DNA of 6,439 bases from Clostridia bacterium. Its GTDB lineage: Bacteria; Bacillota; Clostridia; Lutisporales; Lutisporaceae. The stretch is taken from the NCBI GenBank assembly GCA_029256365.1, contig JAQSYB010000117.1:1-6439 (forward strand), written 5' to 3'. Below, piece after piece: positions 5,798 through 6,439 of the stretch. Under the pieces are notes generated by a model. That model was given only the letters and a program-made list of their open reading frames with translations, was not told the DNA's origin and searched no databases. Both the position numbers and the translations under genes were made by a program. The stretch's first letter is position 1. Each line of letters opens with the position of its first letter.

Positions 5798-5803
5798 CAC
5801 CTC
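5798..5803 (-). promoter_or_regulatory. Ribosome binding site that fixes the purA start at ATG 5791
   Basis: GAGGTG on the minus strand, six bases before ATG 5791, in the short gap after the upstream stop codon. It rules against the in-frame GTG at 5800, which overlaps it. The resulting protein begins MSSLVIVGAQWGDEGKGK, the normal PurA N-terminus. Confidence 0.8.
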
Positions 5804-5809
5804 TTTCCT

Positions 5810-6439
5810 TTATTTCTTTTTACCACAAATATCTCTAGCTACAACAATTCCTGTTACGGAAGCCTGCATCAGGCCTCTGGTAATACCAGCCCCGTCGCCT
5901 ATGGCATATAAGTTGGTGATTTTTGTTTCAAATTGATCGGTTACTTGTATCTTGCTGGAATAGAACTTACATTCCACACCATATAATAAAGTATTTTTTG
6001 AATATAGTCCTGGAGCAATCTTATCAAATGCTTTTAAGGCTTCTACAATGGAAGTCAAATATCTATTTGGCAGTACAAAGCTTAAATCTCCTGGTACAGC
6101 ACCTTTCAATGTAGGTATTGTAGTGGATTTCTTCAATCTGTCCTTATCCGTTCTCCTACCCTGCAGAAGGTCTCCCAGTCTTTGTACCATTATGCCGCCA
6201 CCAGTCAGCATATTAGCTAATCTTCCTATATATTTACCATACTCTATTGGTTCATTGAAGGGTTCTGTAAATTTAGTTGAAACCAACATCGCAAAATTCG
6301 TATTTTCAGTCTTCAGGTCATCCTCTGCATAACTATGACCATTTACCATTGTTATTCCACCTTCATAACCTTCTTGTGAAACAACTCCTCCTGGATTCAT
6401 ACAGAAGGTTCGTACCTTATTGTCAAAAGTATCCGAGAA
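5810..6439 (-). CDS. FAD-dependent dehydrogenase-like protein, C-terminal part (5' end outside window)
   Basis: 209 residues are visible. The frame stays open to the window edge upstream of the internal ATG at 6400, so the true start is outside. The visible part begins with RTFCMNPGGVV (10-20) and a later VNGHSY (32-37). Both resemble the conserved RTFCMCPGG and VNGMS segments of the poorly characterised FAD-dependent dehydrogenases of COG2509. Near the end, LYAIGDGAGITRGLMQASVTG (starting at 177) matches the C-terminal FAD-contact motif of this flavoprotein superfamily, and a basic CGKKK tail follows. The N-terminal Rossmann dinucleotide fold is not in view. Substrate and redox partner are unknown. 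The stop codon is 18 bp from the purA ATG on the same strand, which suggests an operon. Membership of the flavoprotein superfamily is solid; the exact family is inferred from remembered motifs. Confidence 0.85.
   Translation of the reverse strand, partial: FSDTFDNKVRTFCMNPGGVVSQEGYEGGITMVNGHSYAEDDLKTENTNFAMLVSTKFTEPFNEPIEYGKYIGRLANMLTGGGIMVQRLGDLLQGRRTDKDRLKKSTTIPTLKGAVPGDLSFVLPNRYLTSIVEALKAFDKIAPGLYSKNTLLYGVECKFYSSKIQVTDQFETKITNLYAIGDGAGITRGLMQASVTGIVVARDICGKKK

Noticed and set aside
5792..5800. Start of purA at GTG 5800, giving three extra residues
   Set aside because: The GTG lies within the GAGGTG ribosome site; ATG 5791 gives the standard PurA N-terminus.
5792..5809. Purine riboswitch or promoter directly before purA
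   Set aside because: Only 18 bp separate the genes, too little for either.
5286..6332. Plus-strand open frames opposite purA and the flavoprotein
   Set aside because: They lie antisense to coding sequence with clear catalytic motifs and have no support of their own.
5810..6400. Flavoprotein gene as a complete 196-residue protein starting at ATG 6400
   Set aside because: The frame continues upstream to the window edge with family-like residues (RTFC before the Met), there is no ribosome site at 6400, and a flavoprotein of this type needs its N-terminal Rossmann fold.

Overview
The window looks like chromosome from a low-GC Firmicute, most likely a member of the Clostridia. The signs are AT-rich intergenic DNA, strong GGAGG-type ribosome binding sites, consensus TTGACA/TATAAT promoters, tRNA genes that encode their own CCA ends, and a DnaD-like protein next to a DnaI-type helicase loader. 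I cannot name the genus from sequence alone. No phage, insertion sequence, CRISPR or other mobile gene is visible, and the coding content is housekeeping.

Layout from left to right. Positions 1-1412 (minus) hold a membrane-anchored LysM/G5/M23 cell-wall peptidase whose C-terminus is cut by the window edge. A 428-bp divergent intergenic region (1413-1840) follows, with a promoter facing each way and two palindromes. Positions 1841-3839 (plus) are a two-gene operon: a DnaD-domain replication protein whose 3' end overlaps the start of a zinc-binding AAA+ helicase loader. A short convergent zone (3840-4020) holds one intrinsic terminator per strand with a small palindromic element wedged between them. 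Positions 4021-4405 (minus) are four tRNA genes, transcribed Glu(UUC), Val(UAC), Asp(GUC), Thr(UGU), with two perfect TTGACA-N17-TATAAT promoters, one before Glu and one before Asp. Positions 4514-5791 (minus) are purA (adenylosuccinate synthetase). Just upstream, at 5810-6439, is the C-terminal part of an FAD-dependent dehydrogenase-like protein that probably shares the purA transcript.

The DnaD-like protein and the loader are expected to act together to load the replicative helicase; their overlap suggests translational coupling. purA makes AMP precursor from IMP and is apparently co-expressed with the flavoprotein, for which no link to purine synthesis is established here. No terminator is evident between purA and the tRNA promoter, so purA transcripts may run into the tRNA cluster.

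I did not find a new multi-gene system. The points most worth a second look are regulatory: a palindrome inside the peptidase promoter, a 15-bp palindrome upstream of the replication operon, an inverted repeat spanning the tRNA promoter, and the palindromic element between the two terminators.
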